From: Flavobacteriales bacterium | Lineage (GTDB): Bacteria > Bacteroidota > Bacteroidia > Flavobacteriales_F > PHOS-HE28 | DNA length: 64,000 nt | Assembly: GCA_016718655.1 (NCBI GenBank) | Contig: JADKCV010000019.1 | Location: forward strand, 15,668 to 79,667 | Reading direction: 5' to 3' | Shown: positions 18,305 to 28,645 of the stretch, piece after piece | How the letters are laid out: every line of letters begins with the position of its first letter | Position numbering within the stretch: position 1 is the first letter of the stretch | Notes under the pieces: model-generated | Told to the model about the DNA's origin: nothing | Databases searched by the model: none | The model's input: only the letters and a program-made list of their open reading frames with translations | Position numbers and translations under genes: made by a program

Positions 18305-19189
18305 TCAATGCTGGTACTTTTCCCGGACATGCTCCCGGTAGGCCACCGGCGTCATGCCTTCGGCCTTGCCGAACCAGCGCGAGAAGTAGGCGGGGTCCTT
18401 CATGTTCAACAGGTAGCCCACTTCCTTCACGGAGCGCTCGCTGTGCAACAACAGGCGCTTGGCCTCCAGTAACAGCCGGTCGTGGATCACCGCACTGGCC
18501 GTGCGCCCCAGCCGCTTCTTCACCAGCTCGTTCAGGTGATCGGCACTGATGGCCAACTTATCCGCGTAGTGCGTCAACTGCCGCTCCTCCAAGTAGCCGC
18601 GCTCCACCAGGTCCTGGAAGCGGCGCACAGGGTCGTGTTCCTCCAAGGGTGGTGTGCTCAGCGCGTTGCCCTCGCGCACCCATTGGGCACACTTGATCAG
18701 CAGGATGGAAAGGTAGCCGCGCACCACATCCTGCATCACCGCTCCGCCTTGCCCCAGTTCTTTTTCGATCCGCGCTACCAGTTCAATGGCCTCGTTCACC
18801 TGGTCCGCGTTCAAGGGCACGGAACAGGGTCTGCCCATGCGGGTGAACAGGTCGCCATGCACGCTGCCGCCCAGGCCCAGAAAGGCCTCCTGTCCGAACT
18901 GCACCACCACGGCCCGCATGTCCGCCGTGCGGCTCAGTTGGTGCACCTGACCAGCGCCCACCAGGTGCATGCCCGGCGCCACCACCGTGTGCTGCTCCAG
19001 GTCGATCATGTGCGTGCCGCCGCCTGTGGCGAAGAAGAAGAGCTCGTCGTAATCGTGCCGATGCACCTCGTTGTGTACAGGGCTGTCCACGGGCACGATG
19101 TGCTCCACCCGGGCCGGGGCATCGGAACCGTGCTCCAGTTCATGCGTGGGGATGGTGTAGCTGGCCACGGTGTGAAGATGCGGTATCAT
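18305..19189 (-). CDS. AraC-family regulator with N-terminal cupin
   Basis: 294 residues from the ATG at 19189 (MIPHLHTVASYTIPTH); a longer start at 19228 is possible. N-terminal cupin: NEVHRHDYDELFFFATGGG carries the His-rich metal/sugar-binding motif. The C-terminal two HTH units include LTHYADKLAISADHLNELVK and SVKEVGYLLNMKDPAYFSRW, then the family signature FGKAEGMTPVAYR. Regulators of this layout respond to small aromatic or sugar ligands. The genes immediately downstream on the same strand (secreted protein and dioxygenase) are the likely targets. Confidence 0.87.
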   Translation of the reverse strand: MIPHLHTVASYTIPTHELEHGSDAPARVEHIVPVDSPVHNEVHRHDYDELFFFATGGGTHMIDLEQHTVVAPGMHLVGAGQVHQLSRTADMRAVVVQFGQEAFLGLGGSVHGDLFTRMGRPCSVPLNADQVNEAIELVARIEKELGQGGAVMQDVVRGYLSILLIKCAQWVREGNALSTPPLEEHDPVRRFQDLVERGYLEERQLTHYADKLAISADHLNELVKKRLGRTASAVIHDRLLLEAKRLLLHSERSVKEVGYLLNMKDPAYFSRWFGKAEGMTPVAYREHVREKYQH

Positions 19190-19547
19190 CGGCGAACGTT
19201 GCTTCAAAGGTGCAGGCGCCCCGATCATGCATGACCTAGCGCCGCTCGAAGAACCGATCGTGGGAGAACACCAACCTCCAACGAAGCGATGGATCGTGTA
19301 GGCCGGACCATTCGCCTTCCGTTAAGCGGGCCGTTGGCATTGGTGGTAAGGTTGGTGGCCCACAGGATCGAGAATTGGAACAGGGCGCGCATGCGGAATG
19401 CTGTGGACAGGGAACAGTTTGGACGTTCGAGCGGTATGGATGAATTCGGTTTTCCGTCCCTTTGGCTTCACCTAGTGCATGAAGGAAACCGGCCTAAGCA
19501 AAACCAGCTGGCTACATTTGACAAGCACCCATCCAGCGCGAAACCAC
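19190..19547. other. Intergenic region, no gene recognised
   Basis: About 360 bases between divergent genes, carrying the promoters of the AraC-type regulator (minus) and of the SBBP cargo gene (plus). No domain-bearing frame is seen. TACATTTG at 19512-19519, about 30 bases before the cargo start, matches the Bacteroidota -7 consensus TAnnTTTG; a TTGG at 19489-19492 is not convincing as a -33 element. Confidence 0.45.
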
Positions 19548-22364
19548 ATGCATCTGAACCTTTTCGCGCTACTCGTCGGGAGTACGCTCACGGGTTATTC
19601 CCAGTCCACGCCAACGACACCCGCATCAGGGTCCGTGCGCTTCGAGGAGAACAAGGGCCAGGTCATGGACCAACACGGCCACGGCCGACCGGATGTTCGC
19701 TTCACGGGTTCCACGCAAGGTGTGGACTTCCACATTCGGACCACCGGCATCAGTTATCAGTTCACGCGGGTCGATGGCCTGCGGTCCAGTAGCACGGATG
19801 CCGAACAACGACCGGGTTCGCCACGATCAGGTGAGGCCCTGATGGTCCCCGAGACGATCACCAGCCACCGTATCGATATCGACTGGCTGGCCGCCAACAC
19901 CGATCCAAAGGTGCGCCCCGCAAGGGAATTGCCGGGCTACGCCAACTACTACAACGTGCCTGCGAACGATGCACCAGCGCTCCTGGTGAAGGCCTACGGC
20001 AGCGTGGTCTTCGAAGATCTGTGGAACGGTGTGGACCTGGAGTACCACGCGCGCTCCGGCGTTCTGGAAAGCGATTGGACGGTGCAGCAGCCGGAGGACC
20101 ACACGAAGATCGGATTCACGGTGCGCGGTGCCGACCTCCACGTGGATGAAGCCGGATACCTGATCATGACCACGCCGTTGGGCAGCTTGCGCGAAGGCCG
20201 ATTGAGCGCCACACAACGCGGTGTGGAACGCCCGGTGCGCTGGGTGGTGAAGGGCAATGTGGTTTCCATCAGCGTTTCGGATCTTGAACCGAACGTGCCC
20301 CTGATCATCGATCCACCGACACGGATCTGGGGTACCTACCTGGGTGGGAGCGGCTACGAATGGCCATGGAACGTGGTGAGCGATGGTCTTGGTGGGGTCT
20401 ATGTCGCGGGGTCCACACTATCCGCCACCAACATCGCCACAACGGGCGCACACCAGGTGACCTTCTCCGGGCAATTCGATGCTTTCCTCTGTCATTTCGG
20501 AGGGAACGGCATCCCCACTTGGAGCACTTACTACGGAGGCTCCGATGATGACTTCGGCCGCGATTGTGCGGTATCGCCGATCAATGGAGACGTGTTCTTT
20601 TCCGGCGCCACCATCTCCGGAACGGGGATCGCCACAGCAGGTGCCCACCAAGAATTGCCGTGTGGCACATTGGATGCGTTCATGGTGCGTTTCACGACGG
20701 AAGGACTGCGCGTGTGGGGCACCTACTATTGCGGCATCGACATTGAAGAAGGCAACGCCTGTGCGGTGGACGAGCTGGGCTATGTGTACATGGCCGGCTG
20801 GACACTCTCCGAAGATTCCATCGCTACGCCCGGCAGCGTCCAAGCGGTCCATGGCAGCCCCAATAACATGGATGCCTTCCTCGTGAAGTTCGACACGGCA
20901 GGTACACGACTGTGGGGTACTTACCTGGGCGGCGCAGGGGAGGATCGCGCTTACGACTGCGCGGTGGACGCGCAAGGCGCCGTCTACCTATCGGGCCGCG
21001 CGGAAGAGCTGCAGGCCAGTGCGACCACGGGTGGGCACCAACCTGCGTTCGGTGGGTTCGTGGATGCCTTCCTGCAGAAGTACGACAGCGATGGGGCCTT
21101 GCTCTGGGGTACCTACTACGGAGGTCCGGACCTGGACACGTGGGGATACTGCGCCGTGGATGAGGACCACGTGTACTTGGCGGGCACCACCCTGTCGGAT
21201 TCCGATATCGCCACACCAGGTGCCCATCAAGTGGTCGCTACATCGCCGGGCTCGTTCGACGATGATGGCTTCGTGGTACAGTTCGATCACAACGGGCAAC
21301 GCAATTGGGGCACCTACTTCGGCGGGCCTGTCGGGGAGGCTGTCCTCGGCATGGCTACCGACGGCAATGGCAGCGTGCTCATCACAGGCTTTACCACCTC
21401 CAGCAGTGGAATAGCGAGCCTCGGTTCCTACGATACCAGCTTTGGCAGTTTGGATGAAGGCTTCCTGGCCAAATTCACCAGGACCGGTGCGTTGCACTGG
21501 AGCACCTATTACGGCGACAATAGCAATGACGTGGGAAAAGGCTGTGCTGCGTTGGGCGGGGATATCGTGTACATGGTGGGCTACACGTACTCCACAGCAT
21601 CGATCGCTTCACCGGGCGCGTACGACACCACCAATGACGGGCCCAACGACATGTTCCTGGTGAAGTTCGATGGTTGCGACCGCGGCCCATCGACCTGCAG
21701 CCCAATGCGGTGGCCAGTTGCGGCAGGGATAGCGTCCTGCTTACCGTGAGCGCTGGTTTCGATTGCACGTGGAGCCCGCCTGATGGTCTTTCTGCTGCCA
21801 CTGGCAACAGCGTGCTTGCCTTGCCTGCTGCGACCACCACCTACTTCGCACGGCACATCGATACCAACGGCTGCGCTGCAGTGGACAGCGTGATCTTCAA
21901 CGTCACCACCATCGATACCGCCGTGATCCTCACCGGCACAATGCTTTCCGCTGCGCACGCGAACGCCAGCTACCAGTGGATCAACTGCGATAGCGCACTG
22001 GCCATTCCCGGCGCCACCGCACAGACCTACACCGTCAGCGAGGTCGGCTCCTACGCCGTGGGCGATCGAACTCAATGGCTGTGCGGACACCAGCGCGTGT
22101 GTATTGGTCACCGGCACGGGCATTGCCGATGGACCGTCCGGTGCGGTGTACCACGTGGCACCCAATCCGACCACCGGCCTCATCGTGGTTCATGGCCCCG
22201 CCTTGGGGTCCTATCGCATTGAATTGTTCAACACCATCGGCAGCATCATCCATGCGGAATGGTCCACATCCGAGCGCCACGAACTGCACATCGAACGCCT
22301 GCCTGCCGGCATCTACTGGTTACGGATCAATGAAGCGGTGGGCTTCAAGGTGATCAAGCAGTAG
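19548..22364 (+). CDS. SBBP-repeat T9SS cargo protein, with two compensating frameshifts
   Basis: Start ATG 19548 with signal peptide (LFALLVGSTLTGYSQ). An N-terminal domain (FEENKGQVMDQ ... DVRFTGSTQGVDFHI) is the one normally preceding SBBP repeats in Bacteroidota. It is followed by seven or eight repeats of about 65 residues (RIWGTYLGGSGYEWPWN, LWGTYYGGPDLDTWGYC), forming a propeller. The frame shifts at about 21,675 (KFDGCD, then RPIDLQPNAVASCG, one base missing), and back at about 22,063 (GSYAV, then IELNGCADTSACVLVTG, one extra G in a GGG run). It ends with an Ig-like domain and a T9SS type A domain (VAPNPTTGLIVVHG ... GIYWLRI). The total is about 938 codons. Surface role unknown; the two breaks restore the frame and look like sequence errors. 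Confidence 0.8.
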
Positions 22365-22516
22365 TGGAGTGGTTCGCTTGCCAACGTAGCCGCCTACGTG
22401 CCTCACCGCGGTAATGCAGGCCCGATCGACTTGCAGGACGAGGGGTAGCATAGGGGTGCGATCTTTCCGGAGAACGCCGCTTCAGCGATCAACCGCCACC
22501 GTTCCCGCGGGACTGT

Positions 22517-23202
22517 TCAGCCTTTGATGAACTTCCGCATGCCCAGCGACACACCTTGTCCATCCTGCAAGCCCACGAAATAGATGCCCGGCTCCAACTG
22601 GGAAACATCCAGCGGTTGGCTGGTCATGAAGTTGGCTTCGCTGTGGACAAGCGCTCCTGTCGTGCTCCTGATGGTGAGCGCATAGGTGCCGCGTGGTGCT
22701 TCGATCCGTAACTGGTCCGCAGCCGGGGAAGGGAATAGGATGAAGTCGCCCGCGTTGGCGGCCGTGCCTTCATCCACGGCGGTCGCGATACCCGGGTTAA
22801 AACCGATGACGTTCCAGTTCCCGACGAATATGCCTGGAAAAACCTCCGTTTCTTCCCAGTACAAGGTGTTCGTGATCAAGCAGGTAAGCCCCGAAACGGG
22901 ATTGGAGATCACCACGGTCACGAACATCGAATCGGTGATCGGCACCGTGTGGTCGAAAAGGACCAAGCCTTGTTCGAACGCATCACCCGATGTGGTGGTC
23001 TCGAACACAATGTCCCCGGAAGTAGTGGTCACCTGCCACGCACACTCGTTGGCGAAGCCCGATGGCAGGATGAAGAAGCCTGGATGATACAATTGGACAT
23101 AGCTGGTATCCGAGGAGGAAATACTGACATCCATGTTCTCGCACTGGCCCAAGGATGCGGAACTGGCAGGAGGAAGGCGACGACGGTGTAGAGGTTTTTC
23201 AT
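22517..23202 (-). CDS. T9SS cargo protein, frameshift inside the signal peptide
   Basis: The mature sequence (QCENMDVSISSSDTSYVQL ... FFILPSGFANECAW ... FPSPAADQLRIEAPRGTYAL ... PGIYFVGL) ends in a T9SS type A sorting domain. In the open frame the N-terminus is not signal-like. In another frame an ATG at 23202 reads MKNLYTVVAFLLP, a good signal peptide, and joining the frames near 23,160 gives SLGQCENMD directly after it. I therefore take 23202 as the true start with one indel. About 228 codons. Function unknown. Confidence 0.7.
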
Positions 23203-23550
23203 GGGGCGAACTGGATAGGTTCACTCATGTGAACAGTTGAACGGCCTTTTGGTTGGCCGAGTGGCTGCCAGAAGCGTCGGAGTAATTGGATTCCTTCGTC
23301 CTACAGGGTTAGCGATCCGATAACATCAAGGTGATGTCAGGGTCCGAATGACTGTATAAGGGGGCGCGGCCGAATACTACGCGAAGCGGGCGTGTCCTGC
23401 GTATCGCGTGAACGAGCGCGTCACCCTCACCTCCGGATCGCACAGCGTTGGGGCTGGCATCGCGTATCGACCGTCGCGCGTTCCATCGAGCTGACCGGCG
23501 ATGGCCACCGCGTCGGAAGACCTCGCGCTTCATCTGCAAGCCGAACAGCA
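23203..23550. other. Intergenic region, no gene recognised
   Basis: About 350 bases between a cargo gene start and the 3' end of the fragmented lipoprotein gene. Short antisense frames are present, but none is convincing. It may contain decayed sequence. Confidence 0.4.
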
Positions 23551-24204
23551 CTAATTGCTCACGTCGTAGCGCACGAGGTCGTAGCAGGTTTCCCAGTGGG
23601 TTGAAGGCGAAGAACTCGTAATAGCGCACCGCCCGATATCCTCGGCCATGGGATAGGACCGAGGCCGCCTCCAATCGGCCATTTCCGGAAAGCCGCCGAT
23701 GCTCGTGATCTCGGCCTGCATCTTCAAGGTGCTGAAGGTTCCAGCCTGCACGGTGATCGACTCTGGTGTAGAGTACACGGTATAGTCCAACTGGACGCCC
23801 ACAGGACCTTCCACTTCCGTGTAGATCGATTGATCGGGGATCGCGCAGAGCACGACCTCATGGTCCACCAGTGATCGCATAGCCAGCCGAGAAAGTCGCG
23901 CCGCAGTTCTGTCCAGATCGGCGAAAGGGTATTCCGGTGCACGACCGCATACGTCTCACCGTTCCGACCGAATCCCCGGTAATGAAAATGCTGTCCAAGC
24001 CGAGCACCTGAGCCACATTGTCGATGGAGTCAACGCGGTACTTCTGGTACCCAGTAATTGCCAACAGCCAGGTTGCTGAACGCAGCACGTTCCAGGTTCT
24101 GTGGCGGTGGTTCCGGTAATGGAGCAACAACGTCCTCGTCGGCTGGCGGGCGGCGAATGTAGTCAAGGCAAGGGTGAGAGGGTGAACCGGGTGGTGGGTG
24201 GCAT
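23551..24204 (-). pseudogene. Fragmented lipoprotein gene (several frameshifts)
   Basis: A single protein can be followed through three frames. It starts with a signal from the ATG at 24204 (MPPTTRFTLSPL, then LTTFAA), continues with a linker DEDVVAPLPEPPPQN and AAFSNLAVGNYW. Then come YRVDSIDNVAQVLGLDSIFI, HRNTLSPIWTELRRDFLG, MRSLVDHEVVLCAIPDQSIY, TFSTLKMQAEITS and finally YDLVRYDVSN before TAG 23551-23553. The layout (lipoprotein signal, short linker, 'GNYW-x-Y' opening) is that of small Bacteroidota lipoproteins of unknown function. At least five single-base indels in 650 bp separate the pieces. The amino-acid content of each piece is well kept, so either very recent decay or a poorly corrected stretch of assembly. 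Confidence 0.6.
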
Positions 24205-24534
24205 GGTGGTGGGGTTAGTGGTTGCGTAACGGGCGTGGTGCAGCTATTGCCTTCAGCGGCAGGTGATGCTCCATCGCTGGATGATGGAACCGCGGCCTCC
24301 TTGATCGAGAGCGGTTGCGAGCACTGAAAGGCAAAAGCCGCCTTCCTATCTTGCCTCAAGACGCTCCAACCCCTGTTCGCTAAGGCGACCGTGATTCGTA
24401 GCCCGGCGATGCAGAACATCCACCCAAGCGGAATTAGCCCCTACCTCTGCAGTAGCCACTTGCAGCCGATAAGGGGCCGCAAGGAAGGCAGTGGGGCACC
24501 GTCGGATCGAACCAATGATCACGGACCCGACAAC

Positions 24535-25636
24535 ATGAGAACTACCCGTACCATCATGCGCCACACCGTCTTCGCCACAGCCTTGATCATCGTTTCCTGC
24601 ACGGCACAGGATCGTCCCGAACAACAGGTGGGTGAACAAGGCCTTCCCGGGTCGGATACGCCACGCACCAGGAAGCGGTCACGGACATCACCTCAAGCAC
24701 GGGTTCGCAAGCGGTCTCTTGGATAAGGACGGCGTCCTCTGGTTCAGGACGCTCCGGATCCGGCGTTTTCCCGCTACGACGGTAGCGCATTCAACCAACT
24801 CACCGCGCCAGGATGGCCTGGCCTGCAACGCTAAAGTCCGACACCGTCCAAGACCAGGCGGAGTGCTCTGGTTCGTACCGCAAAGGGTTTGTGCCGGTAC
24901 AACGGGCGCGCATTCACAGCCATCCCCTTGCCCTTCAAGGACACCACCGGCGGATGGCTCGATGAGATGTATCCGATGATCGATCCCAATGCCGTGCATG
25001 CCTTGGAAATGGATACGAACGGCGACCTCTGGATCGGGACCGCCGGAGAGTGGGGCCTATCGGTACAGCGGAAAGGCGTTCACGTCCTACCTCACGGAGA
25101 TCGGAACAAAACAATCGGACGGCCGCACCTACTAGCTGGATCCCGTGCATCGAAGCGGACCAGAACGGACACCTGTGGTTCGCCTCACGACCCACGGTGG
25201 TGCCATGCGCTACGCCGATGGGAGCTTCACGCAGTTCCTTGTGAAGGATGGACTGAGCGAGGATATGGTCCGTACGATTTACACCGATCGGAGCGGTACC
25301 ATTTGGTTCGGGTTCAACGGCAATCGAGCCAGCGGGTTGACCGTGTACAAGGAAGGCGCCTTCACCACCTATTCCACCGCGGACGGCCTGTGCGACCCGA
25401 GCATCCACGCCTTGCTCCAGGACGCCACCGGGAAGTTGTGGATCGGCAGCGGTAGAGGTGGCCTCTGCGTCTTCGATGGAACAACGTTCACCGAGGTCCA
25501 GATGGCCGATGGCGTTCCATTCGGTCATGTGCAATTCATCGTGGAGGATCGGGCAGGGGCCATCTGGGTCGGTGGTGGTGCGGGGTTGTGGAGGATCGTC
25601 AATGGATCGGTCGAGGGCATGATCCTGGTGGAATGA
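24535..25636 (+). pseudogene. Two-component-regulator-propeller (ligand-sensor type) lipoprotein, multiply frameshifted
   Basis: Starting at ATG 24535 (or 24556, MRHTVFATALIIVSC with a lipobox), the product can be read across frames as a chain of 'LW-F/I-G' blades: KDGVLWF, GGVLWFVP, NGDLWIGTAGEWG, NGHLWFAS, GTIWFGFNGN, GKLWIGSGRGGLCVF, GAIWVGGGAGLWRI, with linking YNGRAFTAI and YKEGAFTTYSTADGLC. This is the two-component regulator propeller (Reg_prop) repeat, normally the periplasmic sensor of hybrid kinases but also found alone, as here: the protein ends after MILVE with no kinase. Five or more indels disrupt it, mostly before 25,200; the last ~145 codons are continuous. Confidence 0.65.
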
Positions 25637-25801
25637 GCGATCGAGGCCAACTAGCTGGATGCGCTCGGCAGCGACGTCCTGCACAGGGCAGCCTACACAT
25701 ACAGTTGCAGCCTAGCGACGATGCTCGTGGTGTTCAAGGAACGTGATAGTTCATTCAATTTGAACATAAGGCATCGAAGGATCCCGAGGGATCGACGGCT
25801 G

Positions 25802-27020
25802 TTATTCAAGATCGATCAGGTGGATGGCCTCTTCTCCCTTCCTCCATCGCACTTTGCACAGATAAAGCCCTGACGTAGCGTCGTCCAGGTCCACAGCGTG
25901 CACGGTGCTCCACGCCGGTATCCGTTCTTGCCGCACCAGCTTGCCCGACAGGTCACGCACCTCAAGCACCCCGGCTGAGGGTTGGGCCGCATAGCTCAAT
26001 GTGAACCTGCCGTTACTGGGGTTCGGGTATGCATTTATCGCGATCGGTGGCCCTCGTTCAGGGAGGCCCACATTGACGCCAAGACTGTCACAGATGCTTC
26101 CATCCACCGGCCCCAGGTGGTAGTTGGGGTGGTTGGGCAGGGAGTTGGAGAAGTACCTGGGCAGTTCCAGCTGGTGCTGCACCATGTTGCAACCCAACCC
26201 AGGCGCATCGGGGTTGTTGATCACATGCAGGTGCAATGTTCCGTTGGAGGTGGAGATATAGATCTTGCCATCGGGAGCCAGCTGCGCCATGTCGAAGACC
26301 GTGGCGAAGGGTGGGAAAGGAGAATAGAAGGTATCCCATTCAGCGATGAGCACCATGGAGCCGGCGATGTCCGCTGCCGTTACATCGTATTGGTAAGCGT
26401 CTATGTAAGAGAGACATACAAGTATTGGCCGCTCGGAGAGAAGGCGACGCCTCCTAAACCCTCACCATCAGATATCGGAATATGTACCGGATTGTAGAAC
26501 TCACCTGTACAACGATCCACATCGAAGATCTCCAAGTCAGAAACCGACCAGTAATTGGCGAATTTGGAACCGTCTTGGGAAAAGCACCCTTGTCCTCCTT
26601 GCGGTTCCCAAGTTTCACCGATGTCCTGAATGAACGGCCCGTTGATACCAGTGGGGTCTACCAAGAACCTGTAGTAGCGTGCGGTGTTGGCTTGGTGGCA
26701 ATAGACCCACCAATCGCGACCGTTACCATGGCGAACGGCTGTCAGCTTTCCCTGGTTCAGGTTATCGTCCAGAAGTATCTCGTTCTTGGAAGTCACACCA
26801 CCTAAGTTGCTGTTCAAGCTCATATCGACCTGGGTCAGATACAGGTGCTCTGAGGTTAATTCGATGTCGTTGTCGATGGTATTGTGGAAGAGATAGTACC
26901 GCTGATTGTTGCCTGGGTCGGGGATGATCAGCGCGGCCTGATTGATGTGGATTCCTTCAGGATATTGGTCAGCGTACGGTCGGGGATTAAGCCCTGCGCC
27001 ATTGAGCATGGTATCGCCAG
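25802..27020 (-). pseudogene. Tandem T9SS-cargo paralogue, copy 1: 5' deletion plus frameshift
   Basis: Homologous to the intact neighbour at 27060-28577 over its C-terminal ~400 residues (GDTMLNGAGLN ... RHGNGRDWWVYCHQANTARYY ... EWDTFYSPFPPFATVFDMAQ ... AYPNPSNGRFTLSY, sorting domain). Homology stops abruptly at 27020: the signal peptide and first ~85 residues are missing, and the sequence jumps directly into the spacer found downstream of the next copy. The junction shares only 'AG' with the donor, as expected for a microhomology deletion of about 320 bp. A second lesion, one base lost near 26,408 (VSLT-stop instead of VSSYIDAYQ), splits the rest. There is no start codon in a sensible position. 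A genuine pseudogene unless misassembled. Confidence 0.75.
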
Positions 27021-27059
27021 TTTGCCTTCGCCTAAGGTAGCATCGTTCTGCACCAGCGC

Positions 27060-28577
27060 TCACGGCCCTCCGCCCTCGATAAGCACACGTGTTTGTGCGG
27101 AGCGTATTCCCCATCGGAGTTCGCATTGATAGAGCCCGGTGGCACTGGCCTCCATGGCCACCTTGTGCACTTGGCTCCACGCGGGGATGGTCTCTTGCAG
27201 TACAAGCCTGCCCGAGATATCGCGCACCTGCAGATCACCGGCAACGGGTTGTGGTTCATAGCTCAAGGTGAAGACACCATGGCTCGGATTGGGATAAGCA
27301 GCGAGCGTTAGCGGCGGTCTGCGCTCAGGGAGGCCCACATTGATGCCAAGACTGTCACAGATGCTTCCATCCACTGGCCCCAGGTGGTAGTTGGGGTGGT
27401 TGGGCAAGGAGTTAGCGAAGTAAGATGGCAACTCCAACTGGTGTTGTACCAGGTTGCAACCCAGGCCGGGTACATCGGGATCATTGATCACATGGAGGTG
27501 CTTTGTTCCATTGGCAGTAGAGATATAGATCTTGCCATCAGGGGCCAATTGCGCCATGTCGAAGACCGTTGCGAAGGGCGGGAAGGGGGAGTAGAATGTA
27601 TCCCACTCGGCGATATGGACCATGGAGCTGGCGATATCGTCCGCTGAAATATCAAACTGATACGCGTCCAAGTAAGAGGAAACATAGAGCAACTGGGAGT
27701 TCGGGGAAAAGGCCACGCCAGCCACCGCTTCGTCATCAGCAATGGGAATGTGCACGGGGTTGAAGAACTCGCCGGAGCATCGGTCGAACTGAAGAACATC
27801 AAGATCACTCTCGCTCCAGTAGTAAGCGAATCGCGACCCATCCGGCGAGAAGCAAACCTGTCCAGCTTCGAATGGGCGCAAAACCCCGATGTCTTGCGTG
27901 CTGAGCCCCGAAATCCCCTCTGGGGTAATGAGCAACTTGTAATAAAGGGATGAATTCCCGCGGTGGCAAATAGCCCACCAATCCCGGCCGTTCGCATGTC
28001 TCACAGCGGTTAGTTTCCCCATGATCAGTGTGTCTGAAAGGATGATCTCGTTTTTAGAGACCACTCCTCCCATGCCGCCGTCCATGTCCATGTCAACCAC
28101 TGAGAGGTAGAGCCTGAACGAGGAGAGGTTCTGTAGACTATCTATTGTGTTGTGTAACACGTAGTATTTGTTCTGATGCTCAGGCAGTGGAATGATCAAG
28201 GCAGCCTGTGTGATATGCAGACCATTTGGGTACTGCGTGGAATACGGACCCGGGTTCAAGCAGGCACCGTTGAGCATCGTATCGCCAGCTGCATTGGCGA
28301 TGTATGCGCCGTTGGTGCTGAAAAGGAGGTTGCCGTTCGAGTCAGTGATGGTCGCGCAGGTGCGGCTGAAATCGATGTCGCGGTTGATGTAACTGACGAC
28401 GAGTTCGCCGGTGAAGAAGTCCAGATCGGTACCGCCGAAGGGCTGTGGATTCTCGCCTTCCACGCCCCCCATCCAGAGGTTGTTCAAGCCCTGAGCATGT
28501 AAGCTGCAAGAGGTGATGAGGACCCCGAACAGGAAGGCCGCACGAGCGAGGAGGAAGAAGTTCGTGCGACGTTGCAT
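27060..28577 (-). CDS. Tandem T9SS-cargo paralogue, copy 2 (intact)
   Basis: 505 residues. Signal peptide (FFLLARAAFLFGVLITSCSLHAQ), then a seven-bladed-propeller-like region with WMGGVEGENPQPFGG, FSTNGAYIANAAGDTMLNG, AVRHANGRDWWAICHRGNS, FSPDGSRFAYYWSESDLDV and APDGKIYISTANG. It ends in a T9SS type A sorting domain (LAAYPNPSHGVFTLSY, RDISGRLVLQ, TGLYQCELRW, TRVLIEGGGP). This is the only undamaged member of a local triplication. The YWSESDL/FDRCSG layout occurs in Bacteroidota secreted proteins of unknown function. In frame just after its stop lies ALVQNDATLGEGKLLDVH-stop, the tail of another sorting domain. Confidence 0.85.
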   Translation of the reverse strand: MQRRTNFFLLARAAFLFGVLITSCSLHAQGLNNLWMGGVEGENPQPFGGTDLDFFTGELVVSYINRDIDFSRTCATITDSNGNLLFSTNGAYIANAAGDTMLNGACLNPGPYSTQYPNGLHITQAALIIPLPEHQNKYYVLHNTIDSLQNLSSFRLYLSVVDMDMDGGMGGVVSKNEIILSDTLIMGKLTAVRHANGRDWWAICHRGNSSLYYKLLITPEGISGLSTQDIGVLRPFEAGQVCFSPDGSRFAYYWSESDLDVLQFDRCSGEFFNPVHIPIADDEAVAGVAFSPNSQLLYVSSYLDAYQFDISADDIASSMVHIAEWDTFYSPFPPFATVFDMAQLAPDGKIYISTANGTKHLHVINDPDVPGLGCNLVQHQLELPSYFANSLPNHPNYHLGPVDGSICDSLGINVGLPERRPPLTLAAYPNPSHGVFTLSYEPQPVAGDLQVRDISGRLVLQETIPAWSQVHKVAMEASATGLYQCELRWGIRSAQTRVLIEGGGP

Positions 28578-28645
28578 GTTCAGTGTGCTCAGTGTACGTC
28601 AAGGAGTTTGCCTTCGCCTAAGGTAGCATCGTTCTGCACCAGCGC

